From assembly GCF_000525875.1 (NCBI RefSeq), contig NZ_AODF01000028.1, forward strand, positions 1 to 64,000: a DNA stretch of 64,000 nucleotides, given 5' to 3'. The stretch comes from Listeria floridensis FSL S10-1187 (lineage in GTDB: Bacteria; Bacillota; Bacilli; Lactobacillales; Listeriaceae). Below the pieces are notes generated by a model. That model had not been told where the DNA came from, did not search any database, and was given only the letters and a program-made list of their open reading frames with translations. Below are positions 53,237-62,459 of this stretch, piece after piece. The position numbers and the translations under genes were made by a program. Each line of letters opens with the position of its first letter. The first letter of the stretch is position 1.

Positions 53237-53767
53237 ATGAATGATCCATTTTTAGGTTTAGAGGATGTGCCGTCTTTTAAAGTTGTGAGTAACGACATTA
53301 GTGACGGAGCGCTTTCAGATGTGAAATTTATGTCTGGTGATTTTGGAATCGAAGGCGGGCAAGATATATCGCCTCAATTTAGTTGGAGCGGGGCACCAAG
53401 TGAAACGAAAAGTTTCGTTGTCACTTTATATGATCCGGATGCGCCGACAGGTTCAGGGTTTTGGCACTGGGCTGTTGCAAATATTCCGGCAGAAATCAGT
53501 GAATTGCCGCAAGACGCAGGAAACAGCGACAATTCAAAACTTCCAGCTGGAGCTGTTCAATTTCCAAACGATGCTCGGGCGAAAAAGTATATCGGGGCTG
53601 CTCCTCCAAAAGGACATGGTGTTCATCACTATTTCTTGACGGTTTGGGCGCTAGATATTGAAAAGGTGAATATCTCGGAAGAATCTACACCAGCCTTTCT
53701 CGGTTTTAATATGTTTGGCCATGTGCTTGCAAAAGGTGTATTGAATTTTGAAGTAGAAGTTAAGTAA
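53237..53767 (+). CDS. YbhB/YbcL family PEBP-like protein
   Basis: A 176-residue soluble protein of the phosphatidylethanolamine-binding fold. Key motifs are TLYDPDAPTGSGFWHW (anion pocket) and PPKGHGVHHYFLTVWALD. No biochemical role is firmly known for the bacterial members. AGGAGG precedes the ATG. It is followed after 22 bases by a royal-jelly-like gene, so the two share a transcript. Confidence 0.9.
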   Translation: MNDPFLGLEDVPSFKVVSNDISDGALSDVKFMSGDFGIEGGQDISPQFSWSGAPSETKSFVVTLYDPDAPTGSGFWHWAVANIPAEISELPQDAGNSDNSKLPAGAVQFPNDARAKKYIGAAPPKGHGVHHYFLTVWALDIEKVNISEESTPAFLGFNMFGHVLAKGVLNFEVEVK

Positions 53768-53788
53768 ACATAGAAAGGAAGAGGTAGA

Positions 53789-54877
53789 ATGACATATCCA
53801 ACAGAAAACTATTTTGGCAAATTAGAAGCTGTCCACGCTTTTTATGATGAAATGCCAACTGGTGTGAGCGTATCAGAAACAGGACGCATTTTTATCAATT
53901 TCCCGGAATGGGGCGATGATGTGAAAGCGACGGTAGTTGAAATCGTCGATGGAGAGCTCATTCCTTATCCAAGTGCTGAGGCAAATCAGTTTATCCCTGA
54001 AAAACCAGAGCAGGGTTTTCTAAGTGTACAAAGTATTGTGGCAGACGGTTCTGGGACGCTTTGGATACTCGATACGGGCGCACCTAACTTTGATGTACCA
54101 ATAAAAGGTGGGGCAAAATTAGTAGCGGTTGACCTAGAAACAAATAAAATAAAGCGGACATACACATTCTCGTCCGAGGTCGTGTTAGATACCACATATT
54201 TAAATGATGTTCGCGTCGATTTACGTCGTGGTTCAGAAGGAGTCGCTTATATAACCGATTCTTCGATTACAGGGCCAGGTGCTTTGATTGTCTTGGATCT
54301 TTCAAGCGGCGAATCTTTCCGAATTTTGGACGGAACGAAATCTACAGCTGTTGATCCCGATTTTATTCCTAAAGTAGAAGGCGAAATTTTGATGAACCGA
54401 TCGGCAGACGGATCAACGTCGCCATGGCAAGTCGCAGCAGACGGCATTGCCATTTCTCCTGACGGCAAGACACTTTATTATTGCCCACTTTCAAGCCGTC
54501 ATTTATATTCGATTGAAACGGACTTGATTTTTGATAAAACGATCAATGATGAAGAACTAGAAGCTCATGTGAAAGATTGGGGCGAAAAAGGTGCGTCTGA
54601 CGGAATGATTACAGCGGCAGACGGCACAATCTATGCGGGCGATTATGAAAACAATGGAATTCGTGCTATTTATACAGACGGCTCAATGGAAACGATTGTA
54701 CATGATCCGCGTATTCTCTGGCCGGATACACTGTCGATCGGACCTGACCAGTATCTCTATTTCAATGCCAATCAGTTGCAGAGACAAGCTGGCTTCCATA
54801 AAGGAAAAGATTTGCGAGAAAAACCGTACTATTTATACCGCATCTTTATTGGTAAAGCTCCGGCAAAAGTTGAGTAA
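53789..54877 (+). CDS. Major royal jelly protein family protein
   Basis: A 362-residue predicted six-bladed beta-propeller without a signal peptide. Its repeats resemble those of the bacterial MRJP/yellow family: GVSVSETGRIFINFPEWGD, LWILDTGAPN, AYITDSSITGPGALIVLDL and DGIAISPDGKTLYYCPL. The fold is related to gluconolactonases, and a lactonase or ligand-binding role is possible, but no activity is established. It lies between PEBP and dehydrogenase genes and appears co-transcribed. Confidence 0.85.
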   Translation: MTYPTENYFGKLEAVHAFYDEMPTGVSVSETGRIFINFPEWGDDVKATVVEIVDGELIPYPSAEANQFIPEKPEQGFLSVQSIVADGSGTLWILDTGAPNFDVPIKGGAKLVAVDLETNKIKRTYTFSSEVVLDTTYLNDVRVDLRRGSEGVAYITDSSITGPGALIVLDLSSGESFRILDGTKSTAVDPDFIPKVEGEILMNRSADGSTSPWQVAADGIAISPDGKTLYYCPLSSRHLYSIETDLIFDKTINDEELEAHVKDWGEKGASDGMITAADGTIYAGDYENNGIRAIYTDGSMETIVHDPRILWPDTLSIGPDQYLYFNANQLQRQAGFHKGKDLREKPYYLYRIFIGKAPAKVE

Positions 54878-54934
54878 CAAGCGAAACGTCTTTTGATCGT
54901 GATAAGATCATAAAGAAAAGGAGGAGGAATTCAT

Positions 54935-55984
54935 ATGACAGAAGAAAAGCTGATGCAAGCTGTCGGGTTTTATGAAGGATTACCGATTGATGATCCCGAA
55001 AGCTTCATTGATTTAGAAAAGGAAATTCCAGTTCCAGGAGAACATGATATTTTGGTAAAGGTAAAAGCTGTTTCAGTAAACCCTGTAGATACGAAACTGC
55101 GTCAAGGAACAGAAAAATCGAGTGCATTTCGTGTTCTAGGTTTTGACGCTACAGGCGAAGTTGTAGCCACTGGTGAACGCGTATCCAAGTTCAAAGTTGG
55201 TGATCGTGTTTTCTACGCTGGAACGACGACAAGAGATGGAAGCAACCAAGAATATCAAGTAGTCGACGAGCGAATTGCCGCACATGCTCCAGCAAAACTT
55301 TCCGATGAAGAAGCCGCCGCATTGCCGCTCACTTCTCTCACTGCCTATGAATTGCTCTTCGATAAATTCGGCTTGATTCCAGAGAAAAATGCCAATAAAG
55401 GCAAACGAATTTTGGTAATAAACGGTGCCGGGGGAGTTGGTTCGGTCTTAAACCAGCTAGCAAATTGGGCTGGTCTTGAAATCTTTGCCACTTCAAGTCC
55501 GAAAACCTTTGATTGGCTTCAAAAAGTCGGCGTTGATCATCCGATTGACTATCATGATGATCTTGCAGCAAGCCTTGAAAAAGCTGGCGCCAAACAGGTT
55601 CACTATATCGCGGTTTTATTTGATATCACACGTTATTTTGATCAAATTCAAAACTTGATTGAGCCGTTTGGGCACGTTGGCACGATTGTCGGCATACGTG
55701 AACCGCTCGATCTCAGTGCATGGAAAAACTTATCCGTCAGCTTTGACTGGGAATATATGTTTGCAAAAACGGATCATGATTATCAGATTGAAACGCAAGG
55801 GAATGCACTAGCACTTATCGCGAAACTTGCAGATGATGGAGTTCTTGATACTACACTCAGCAAAGTATATACGGAGGGCATCCGAGCGGATACTTTGAAG
55901 CAAGCGACAAGGGATGTCGAAACAGGACATATGCTTGGTAAAGTGGTCATCAGCGGTCCCTTTAATGCAGCTTCACAGAAATAA
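54935..55984 (+). CDS. Zinc-type alcohol dehydrogenase / quinone oxidoreductase family
   Basis: A 349-residue medium-chain reductase of the ZDH/quinone oxidoreductase type. The N-terminal catalytic domain has VKVKAVSVNPVDTKLRQG and the coenzyme motif VINGAGGVGSVL (about 156-167). The structural-zinc cysteines of true alcohol dehydrogenases are absent. AAGGAGGAGG precedes the ATG. It ends the three-gene group PEBP-MRJP-MDR, which probably reduces quinones or aldehydes under HxlR control. Confidence 0.88.
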   Translation: MTEEKLMQAVGFYEGLPIDDPESFIDLEKEIPVPGEHDILVKVKAVSVNPVDTKLRQGTEKSSAFRVLGFDATGEVVATGERVSKFKVGDRVFYAGTTTRDGSNQEYQVVDERIAAHAPAKLSDEEAAALPLTSLTAYELLFDKFGLIPEKNANKGKRILVINGAGGVGSVLNQLANWAGLEIFATSSPKTFDWLQKVGVDHPIDYHDDLAASLEKAGAKQVHYIAVLFDITRYFDQIQNLIEPFGHVGTIVGIREPLDLSAWKNLSVSFDWEYMFAKTDHDYQIETQGNALALIAKLADDGVLDTTLSKVYTEGIRADTLKQATRDVETGHMLGKVVISGPFNAASQK

Positions 55985-55997
55985 AAATTTAAAACAG

Positions 55998-56052
55998 GCA
56001 GAAATTTGGTGAGGAAACTTTTTCTTACGACGCCAAATTTCTGCTTTTTATG
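55998..56052 (+). terminator. Terminator of the PEBP-MRJP-MDR operon
   Basis: GCAGAAATTTGGTG pairs with CGCCAAATTTCTGC (one G-T) over a loop of 21 bases, followed by TTTTTAT. Confidence 0.75.
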
Positions 56053-56241
56053 TGGACAAAAAAGTATGTTTTATTTGTTAGGGGAGACAAATGCGGGTAC
56101 AGCTTGCTTTGATCGATTTTTCACTAAGAAATTCATGAGAAAGCACTAAAAATTCGTTTATATTTATCCTCACAAGGGGAAAAATGTAGTACGATAGAGA
56201 AGTTAGGGTTGTAAAATTGTTTTTGAGAGGGGTTAAATATT

Positions 56242-56880
56242 TTGGAACAACCTTCAGTAGACGAACTAAAAGAATGGCGAAATCTTATGTTACTGCACCG
56301 TTTTGCACTGGAAGAAGTCAACACCAAACTCAAAATTTTGAATGAAGAATTTCAATTTCTGCATGATTATAATCCGATGGAACATTTGAAATCTCGGGTT
56401 AAATCGCTTGAAAGTATCGGAGCAAAACTTGAGAAAAAAGGTGTAGATATTACAACTGAAAATGCGCGCAAATATGTACATGATATTGCAGGGATTCGTA
56501 TCACTTGTTCGTTTGTATCCGACATTTTTAAAATTAAAGAAATGATCGAGCATCAAGATGACTTGAAGATTTTGCGTATTAAAGATTATGTTACATACCC
56601 GAAAGGAAACGGCTATCGTAGTTTGCACATGCTCTGCGAAGTTCCAATTTTCCTTACGAACCGCTCCGAAAATATCGTAGTTGAAATTCAAATTCGGACT
56701 GTGGCAATGGATTTTTGGGCAAGTCTTGAACACAAGATTTACTACAAATATCAGCAGGAAGCACCTGAATATTTGACGAATGAGTTGCGAGAAGCTGCGG
56801 ATATTGTGACACAACTTGATGAGAAAATGAAAAACTTGAATGATGAAATTAATAAATACAAAGGTCATTTAGAAGAATAG
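56242..56880 (+). CDS. relP: Small alarmone synthetase RelP (GTP pyrophosphokinase)
   Basis: A 212-residue single-domain ppGpp/pppGpp synthetase, the YwaC/RelP type. Motifs are DIAGIRITCSFVSDIFKIKEMI (synthetase core), YPKGNGYRSLHM (substrate G-loop) and EIQIRTVAMDFWASLEHKIYYKY. There is no hydrolase domain. I chose TTG 56242 after GAGAGGGG because it gives the full N-terminal helices seen in RelP. The product transfers pyrophosphate from ATP to GDP or GTP in stress. A single gene. Confidence 0.92.
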   Translation: MEQPSVDELKEWRNLMLLHRFALEEVNTKLKILNEEFQFLHDYNPMEHLKSRVKSLESIGAKLEKKGVDITTENARKYVHDIAGIRITCSFVSDIFKIKEMIEHQDDLKILRIKDYVTYPKGNGYRSLHMLCEVPIFLTNRSENIVVEIQIRTVAMDFWASLEHKIYYKYQQEAPEYLTNELREAADIVTQLDEKMKNLNDEINKYKGHLEE

Positions 56881-56884
56881 TTCA

Positions 56885-56928
56885 ATGCGCAAATCTTTAA
56901 CTTCGTTAATGATTTGCGCATCTTTTTA
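56885..56928 (+). terminator. Terminator of relP
   Basis: ATGCGCAAATC pairs with GATTTGCGCAT around a loop of about 14 bases, followed by CTTTTT. Confidence 0.8.
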
Positions 56929-56966
56929 TTTTCGTGCATAATAAATTCAGAAGGAGGAGAAACCAT

Positions 56967-59015
56967 TTGGAGATGTTTTTATTTGTATTGCTGCTGCTCT
57001 TTGCAATACTCGTGTCTAACTTGCTGAACCGCTTTGTGCCAGTTGTTTCTGTGCCGCTTATCCAAATTGGTTTAGGCATTTTAATTGCACTTATACCGCT
57101 CGGCTTCGAGCTTGACTTAAATCCGGAATTATTCCTTGTCATGTTCATTGCACCGCTACTGTTTAATGATGGCAAGCGGACCGATAAGAAAGCCTTGTGG
57201 AAGCTGCGAATCCCAATTTTGCTTCTAGCACTTGGTCTTGTCTTTGCAACCGTTTTTGTGATCGGTTACTTCGTCAATTGGTTAATACCGACGATTCCGC
57301 TCGCGGCCGCATTTGCACTTGCCGCTGCGCTTGCGCCGACAGATGCCGTTGCCGTAAGCTCGTTATCCGGACGCATCCACCTGCCAAAACGTATCATGAG
57401 CTTACTCGAGGGGGAATCATTAATTAATGATGCTTCAGGCCTTGTTTCATTCCAATTTGCCATTGCAGCAATGGTAACAGGCACCTTCAGTTTGCTGAAT
57501 GCATCCTGGAGTTTTCTTGTGATCGCGATTGGCGGAGCTGTAGTCGGAATTATTTTATCACTATTAAAGTTCCAGCTTTTGAAATGGGTGCGCGGACTCG
57601 GCATGGAAGATGTTACGTTCCACATGCTGATCGAAATTTTGACGCCGTTTCTCATTTACTTAGCGGCAGAAGAAATTCATGTATCCGGAATCCTTGCAGT
57701 CGTTGCAGCAGGTATCATGCATGCCATCGAACGCAAGAAAGCGGACCCGCAATTAATGAAATTAAGCGTAGTATCAAAAAGCACGTGGTCTGTCATTATC
57801 TTTGTTTTAAACGGTTTAGTCTTTTTAATCCTCGGTACCCAGTTGCCGTCGATTATTCGCGTGGTTTGGGAAGATTCAGGTATCAGCAATGTTCAAGTTT
57901 TAAGTTACATAGTCTTGATTACACTGGCGCTCATCATCTTGCGCTATGTTTGGGTTAGTAGTTTTTGGCTGTTCAATTGGAAATTTCGAAACGGAGGCAA
58001 AAAAGAGCAGAAGCCTTCGATTCGTGCCTCAGTTTTGACCAGCCTTTCTGGCGTTCGTGGTGCCGTTACACTTGCGACAGCACTTTCAATTCCGTTTTTC
58101 TTAGATAACGGAGATTTGTTCCCACAGCGTGCTTTAATTATTTTTATTGCCTCTGGAGTTATTCTTTTAACACTTTTAATTGCGACATTCATCTTGCCGA
58201 TTTTGGCACGTGATAATGAAGTTGACCTTGGCAATGACCGAGCCGAACGTGCAACGCAAATTTGGATACTGCGGAAAGTACTTCGCGAGCTACACGAACA
58301 AATTACGCCAGAAAATAAAGCTGCAACAGAAAGCGTCATTCAACAATATCGCAGACGAATACATGAGCTACAACAAGGCTTTAATGGACAAAATCGTCGG
58401 ATGAGCCGTGAAGAAAAAGCGAAGCGGCTTGAAATTTTGACATGGCAACATGAGTATACCCAGAAGCTATTGTCAGATGGTGAAATCAAAACTGAAACAG
58501 CTTACCGTTATGAAAGTTTTTTAAATATGAAAGAAAGTGCTCTTAAACAAAAGTTTAAAACCAAAATTAAAACATTAATCGGCTTTTTAAAACGTGTTTT
58601 GCGAATTGTGCTGCATCCAAAACGATTTAAAGAAACTAGAAACCAGATAAAAGCAGCACATCCAAAGCAATCCGAAGCATTTAAGGAAATTCGTTTTGTA
58701 CGCGCTGAAAATGAAAAAATGGTAATCAGGAAACTGAAAGCACAAATGAATGATGCAAACATGGACTTAATTAGTCCGCTGATCACAGAACATAAAATCA
58801 TACTAGAACGGATTGTGCAAGATCAAACGCGGCCAACCTCGAAAGAAAAATTTGAGGCCAAAGTTCGAGAAGTAGAACTGGCAGGCATGCAGTTTGAACG
58901 CGATGAAATCCAAGCCTTGTTTGAAGAAGGTAAAATTTCACGTGATTTGGCACGAGATCTCAGACAGAATTTAAATTTACTGGAAACGTATACGATTGAA
59001 GAAGAACTTGTCTAA
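56967..59015 (+). CDS. Sodium/proton antiporter, CPA1 (NhaP/NhaK type)
   Basis: A 682-residue membrane antiporter. About 12 helices cover residues 1-410. PTDAVAVSSL (about 128), SLINDASGLVSFQF (Asn-Asp pair, about 150) and FLIYLAAEEIHVSGILAVVAAG mark the transport core. A long cytoplasmic C-terminus (about 270 residues, helical, Lys/Glu/Arg-rich) follows. It probably regulates activity. The start TTG 56967 has AAGGAGGA 8 bases before it, giving MEMFLFVLLLL. The upstream ATG overlaps the relP terminator region. Confidence 0.9.
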   Translation: MEMFLFVLLLLFAILVSNLLNRFVPVVSVPLIQIGLGILIALIPLGFELDLNPELFLVMFIAPLLFNDGKRTDKKALWKLRIPILLLALGLVFATVFVIGYFVNWLIPTIPLAAAFALAAALAPTDAVAVSSLSGRIHLPKRIMSLLEGESLINDASGLVSFQFAIAAMVTGTFSLLNASWSFLVIAIGGAVVGIILSLLKFQLLKWVRGLGMEDVTFHMLIEILTPFLIYLAAEEIHVSGILAVVAAGIMHAIERKKADPQLMKLSVVSKSTWSVIIFVLNGLVFLILGTQLPSIIRVVWEDSGISNVQVLSYIVLITLALIILRYVWVSSFWLFNWKFRNGGKKEQKPSIRASVLTSLSGVRGAVTLATALSIPFFLDNGDLFPQRALIIFIASGVILLTLLIATFILPILARDNEVDLGNDRAERATQIWILRKVLRELHEQITPENKAATESVIQQYRRRIHELQQGFNGQNRRMSREEKAKRLEILTWQHEYTQKLLSDGEIKTETAYRYESFLNMKESALKQKFKTKIKTLIGFLKRVLRIVLHPKRFKETRNQIKAAHPKQSEAFKEIRFVRAENEKMVIRKLKAQMNDANMDLISPLITEHKIILERIVQDQTRPTSKEKFEAKVREVELAGMQFERDEIQALFEEGKISRDLARDLRQNLNLLETYTIEEELV

Positions 59016-59047
59016 AAACCCGCCTCAGCTGTGAGGCGGGTTTTTAG
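59014..59047 (+). terminator. Terminator of the nhaP-like gene
   Basis: AAAAACCCGCCTCA pairs perfectly with TGAGGCGGGTTTTT over GCTG, followed by T-rich bases. Confidence 0.9.
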
Positions 59048-59189
59048 CTGTGAAAAAGAAAAATTCTCTTGATGTGCTATTTTAAATGTTGTATAATGAA
59101 TCGTGCTTTTAGTAAACCTCTAGTTTAGTATTTATAAACAAGTGTGGTTTGAAGTTTACTTTTATTAAACTTTGAGAAAGGAAGAGAAG

Positions 59190-59732
59190 ATGGAAATCGG
59201 CAATCGTATCAAAAATTTGCGACTTAGTAAAAATCTAACACAAGAAGAACTCGGAGAGCGGACAGATTTATCGAAGGGCTACATTTCTCAGCTTGAACGC
59301 GATTTAAGTTCGCCGTCGATCGAAACTTTATTTTCAATTCTTGAAGTACTAGGTTCAACGCCAAAAGAATTTTTTGACGAAGAGCAAGGCAAACAAAAAG
59401 TTATTTATGAAAAAGCAGAACGCATCTTTTATGAAGACGAAGAAAGAGGCTATCATATCGAATGGCTCGTTCCAGAATCGAATGAAAAAGAAATGGAACC
59501 CGTTTTGCTAGAAATAAATCCTGGCGGCTGTTTTAAACAATTTGAACCGTCGCTTTCAGAAACCTTTGCTTATGTTTTAAACGGCAAAGTCACAGTGAGA
59601 CTTGGAAAAGATCATTATGAAGCAAAAGCTGGCGAAACCATTTATTTTCATGCGGCAGCACGCCATCAAATTAGCAACCAAACGGACGAAAAAGCTGAAC
59701 TCATCTTAGTTGCAACAGATTCTTATCTATAG
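59190..59732 (+). CDS. XRE-cupin regulator, PuuR-like
   Basis: A 180-residue regulator: HTH_3 (1-60, NLTQEELGERTDLSKGYISQLERDL), a short linker and a C-terminal cupin domain (about 110-178, PGGCFKQFEPSLSETFAYVLNGKV). In Listeria the same gene precedes potABCD. Polyamine binding to the cupin is likely. ATG 59190 has GAAAGGAAGAG before it. The upstream region holds near-repeats of GTTTA(GTA) (59110-59170), possible operators. The next gene starts 15 bases downstream. Confidence 0.9.
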   Translation: MEIGNRIKNLRLSKNLTQEELGERTDLSKGYISQLERDLSSPSIETLFSILEVLGSTPKEFFDEEQGKQKVIYEKAERIFYEDEERGYHIEWLVPESNEKEMEPVLLEINPGGCFKQFEPSLSETFAYVLNGKVTVRLGKDHYEAKAGETIYFHAAARHQISNQTDEKAELILVATDSYL

Positions 59733-59747
59733 AGGGAGGAAATCTTT

Positions 59748-60840
59748 ATGCCAGAAACGATTATCCAGTTCGATGGAGTGACGAAACAATTTGACAACGA
59801 CGAACCGGTTTTAAAAAAATGTGAGTTTTGAAATAGAAAAAGGAAAATTTTATACACTACTTGGCCCTTCAGGCTGCGGCAAAACAACGATCTTGCGTTT
59901 AATCGCCGGATTTTTAGAAGCAACAGCCGGCGAAATTCGGCTTGATGGTAAGAAAATTAATGCCGTCCCAGCCAATAAGCGCCCAGTAAATACCGTTTTT
60001 CAAGATTACGCTTTGTTTCCGCATTTAAACGTTTTCGAAAATGTTGCTTTTGGTTTGCGGATTAAAAAAATGAACAAAAAAATGATTGAGACAAAAGTGG
60101 AAGAAGCACTTCGATTTGTCAATTTGTCCGGCTATGAAAAACGAGAAATTAGTGAGATGTCAGGCGGTCAGCGCCAGCGTGTTGCGATTGCTCGAGCGAT
60201 TGTCAACGAACCGGAAGTTATCTTGCTAGATGAGCCGCTTTCGGCACTTGATTTAAAACTTCGTACAGAAATGCAATATGAGTTGCGCGATTTACAAAAA
60301 CGTCTTGGCATCACGTTCATCTTTGTTACACATGACCAAGAAGAAGCGCTTGCGATGAGTGACGAAATTTTTGTCTTGAATAAAGGAGAAATTCAGCAAA
60401 GCGGAACGCCAATCGACATCTATGATGAACCAATTAACCGCTTTGTGGCAGACTTTATTGGTGAATCAAACATTGTATCCGGCAAAATGATTCATGATTT
60501 TGAAGTAGAATTTGTCAACCGCCGCTTTGAATGCGTCGATCAAGGTTTCAATCCAAACGAAACCGTCGAAGTGGTTATTCGACCAGAAGATCTTGAAATT
60601 ACAACAGCAGACAAAGGAAAACTTCAAGTTGAAGTTGATTGGGTGCTATTTCGAGGCGTTCATTACGAAATGGGCTGTATTGATGTTGACGGCAATGAAT
60701 GGCTTGTCCATACAACGAAAAAAGCCAAAGTTGGCAGTAAAATCGGACTTGCTTTTGATGCGGAAGCGATCCATGTCATGCGTCTAGGCGAAACCGAAGA
60801 AGAATTTGACAAACGCTTAGAAAGTTACGAAGAGGCGTAA
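59748..60840 (+). CDS. potA: Spermidine/putrescine ABC transporter ATPase PotA (frameshifted)
   Basis: An ATPase of about 364 residues. The start ATG 59748 has GGGAGG 9 bases before it. The frame breaks in the A7 run 59813-59819. Removing one A gives [15 protein letters not shown]. Walker [11 protein letters not shown], signature [12 protein letters not shown], Walker [13 protein letters not shown] and the switch His (THDQEEA) are intact. The C-terminal TOBE-like domain follows. It energises polyamine uptake with PotB, PotC and PotD. Confidence 0.92.
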
Positions 60841-60845
60841 GTTAA

Positions 60846-61656
60846 ATGACTAGAAAAGCAAGAAACCTGTATCTCGTTCCTTACGTCCTTTGGATTATTC
60901 TATTTGTTGTTGCGCCGATCATTTTGATTATCTATTATTCTTTTTTTGATGTCGACGGCAATTTTACATTCAGCAATTATCAGCATTTTTTTTACTCCGG
61001 TTTATATGAAAATGACATTAAGTTCATTTTGGTATGCCCTCCTGATTACGCTTTTCACATTGTTGATTTCGTATCCGACGGCTTACCTACTGACCAAATT
61101 AAAGCATAAACAACTCTGGCTTTTGTTGATTATTTTGCCAACATGGATTAATCTACTCTTGAAAGCCTATGCTTTTATCGGGATATTCGGTACTTATGGG
61201 GCAGCAAATCAATTTTTAGATTTGATCGGAATCGGCACGAAACAACTCCTATTTACCGATTTTAGTTTCCTATTTGTTTCCACCTACATTTTTATCCCAT
61301 TTATGATTTTACCGATCTATAATGCGATCGAAGAAATTAATCCATCTCTGATACAAGCTTCACGAGACTTAGGCGCATCAGGATTTACAACTTTTCGCCG
61401 AGTTATTTTCCCACTGACAGCAGATGGTGTTAAATCCGGCTGTCAAGCTGTCTTTATTCCAGCGTTGTCGCTATTTATGATTACGCGTCTAATTGCCGGA
61501 AACCGCGTGATCACGCTCGGAACAGCGATTGAAGAACATTTCCTTGTAACACAAGATTGGGGAATGGGCTCAACGATCGGTGTATTTCTTATCATTGCGA
61601 TGATTTTGATTATGTTTTTAACAGGCACAAGACGTAAGAAGGGGGCGAGAAAGTGA
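60846..61656 (+). CDS. potB: Spermidine/putrescine ABC permease PotB (frameshifted)
   Basis: About 269 residues with six helices. The N-terminus MTRKARNLYLVPYVLWIILF is in one frame and the rest in another. The break is the T8 run 60986-60993. Removing one T gives QHFFTPVYMKMTLSSFWYALL. The EAA loop is QASRDLGASGFTTFRRVIFPL. Overlap with potC is 4 bases (ATGA). Confidence 0.92.
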
Positions 61657-62459
61657 AAAAATACAAATGGAGTAATCTTTACCTAATTTTTGTTTTCGTC
61701 ATTTTGTATGCCCCCATTTTTTATTTAATGTTCTATTCCTTTAATGTAGGCGGAACGATGCACGGTTTTAAAGGCTTTACGCTCGATTATTATCGTGAAG
61801 TATTTGCCGATACACGCCTTTTGATCATTGTTTTAAACACCTTTGTTATTGCACTTCTTTCTGCTGTGATCGCGACCATTATCGGGATTTGCGGGGCGCT
61901 TGCGATCAAGTTTATTCCAAAGCCAGTTGGCAAGAATACACTGCTCAGCTTAAATAATGTGCTAATCGTGAGCCCGGATGTCATTATCGGTGCGAGCTTC
62001 CTGATCTTCTTCACGATTCTCGGAATTAAGCTCGGGTTTATATCCGTGCTCGTGTCCCATATTGCATTTAGTATTCCAATTGTCGTGCTTATGATTTTAC
62101 CGAAACTTCAAGAAATGAGTTCTACTTTGATAGATGCAGCTAGAGATTTAGGCGCAAGCCAGTGGCAAGTCTTGTCGAAAGTTATATTGCCTTACATTGC
62201 CCCGGGAGTTCTTGCCGGATTTTTCATGGCGCTCACCTATTCGCTTGATGATTTTGCTGTTACGTTCTTTGTAACCGGCAACGGCTTTTCAACCTTATCT
62301 GTTGAAATCTATTCACGCGCGCGCCAAGGTATCTCTTTATCAATCAATGCGCTTTCAACACTGATCTTCCTATTCACTATACTGCTTGTGATAGGTTACT
62401 ATTTTATCAACCGCAAAAACAACACAAAAACAGTTCGATCGGGGGCGAATAAACGATGA
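61653..62459 (+). CDS. potC: Spermidine/putrescine ABC permease PotC
   Basis: A 268-residue membrane protein with six helices and the EAA loop DAARDLGASQWQVLSKVILP. It pairs with PotB in the membrane. It overlaps both potB and potD by ATGA and is intact. Confidence 0.95.
   Translation: MKKYKWSNLYLIFVFVILYAPIFYLMFYSFNVGGTMHGFKGFTLDYYREVFADTRLLIIVLNTFVIALLSAVIATIIGICGALAIKFIPKPVGKNTLLSLNNVLIVSPDVIIGASFLIFFTILGIKLGFISVLVSHIAFSIPIVVLMILPKLQEMSSTLIDAARDLGASQWQVLSKVILPYIAPGVLAGFFMALTYSLDDFAVTFFVTGNGFSTLSVEIYSRARQGISLSINALSTLIFLFTILLVIGYYFINRKNNTKTVRSGANKR

Noticed and set aside
57584-57958. 124-residue ORF inside the antiporter gene
   Set aside because: It overlaps the conserved NhaP frame and is Arg/Cys-rich, as expected for an out-of-frame reading.
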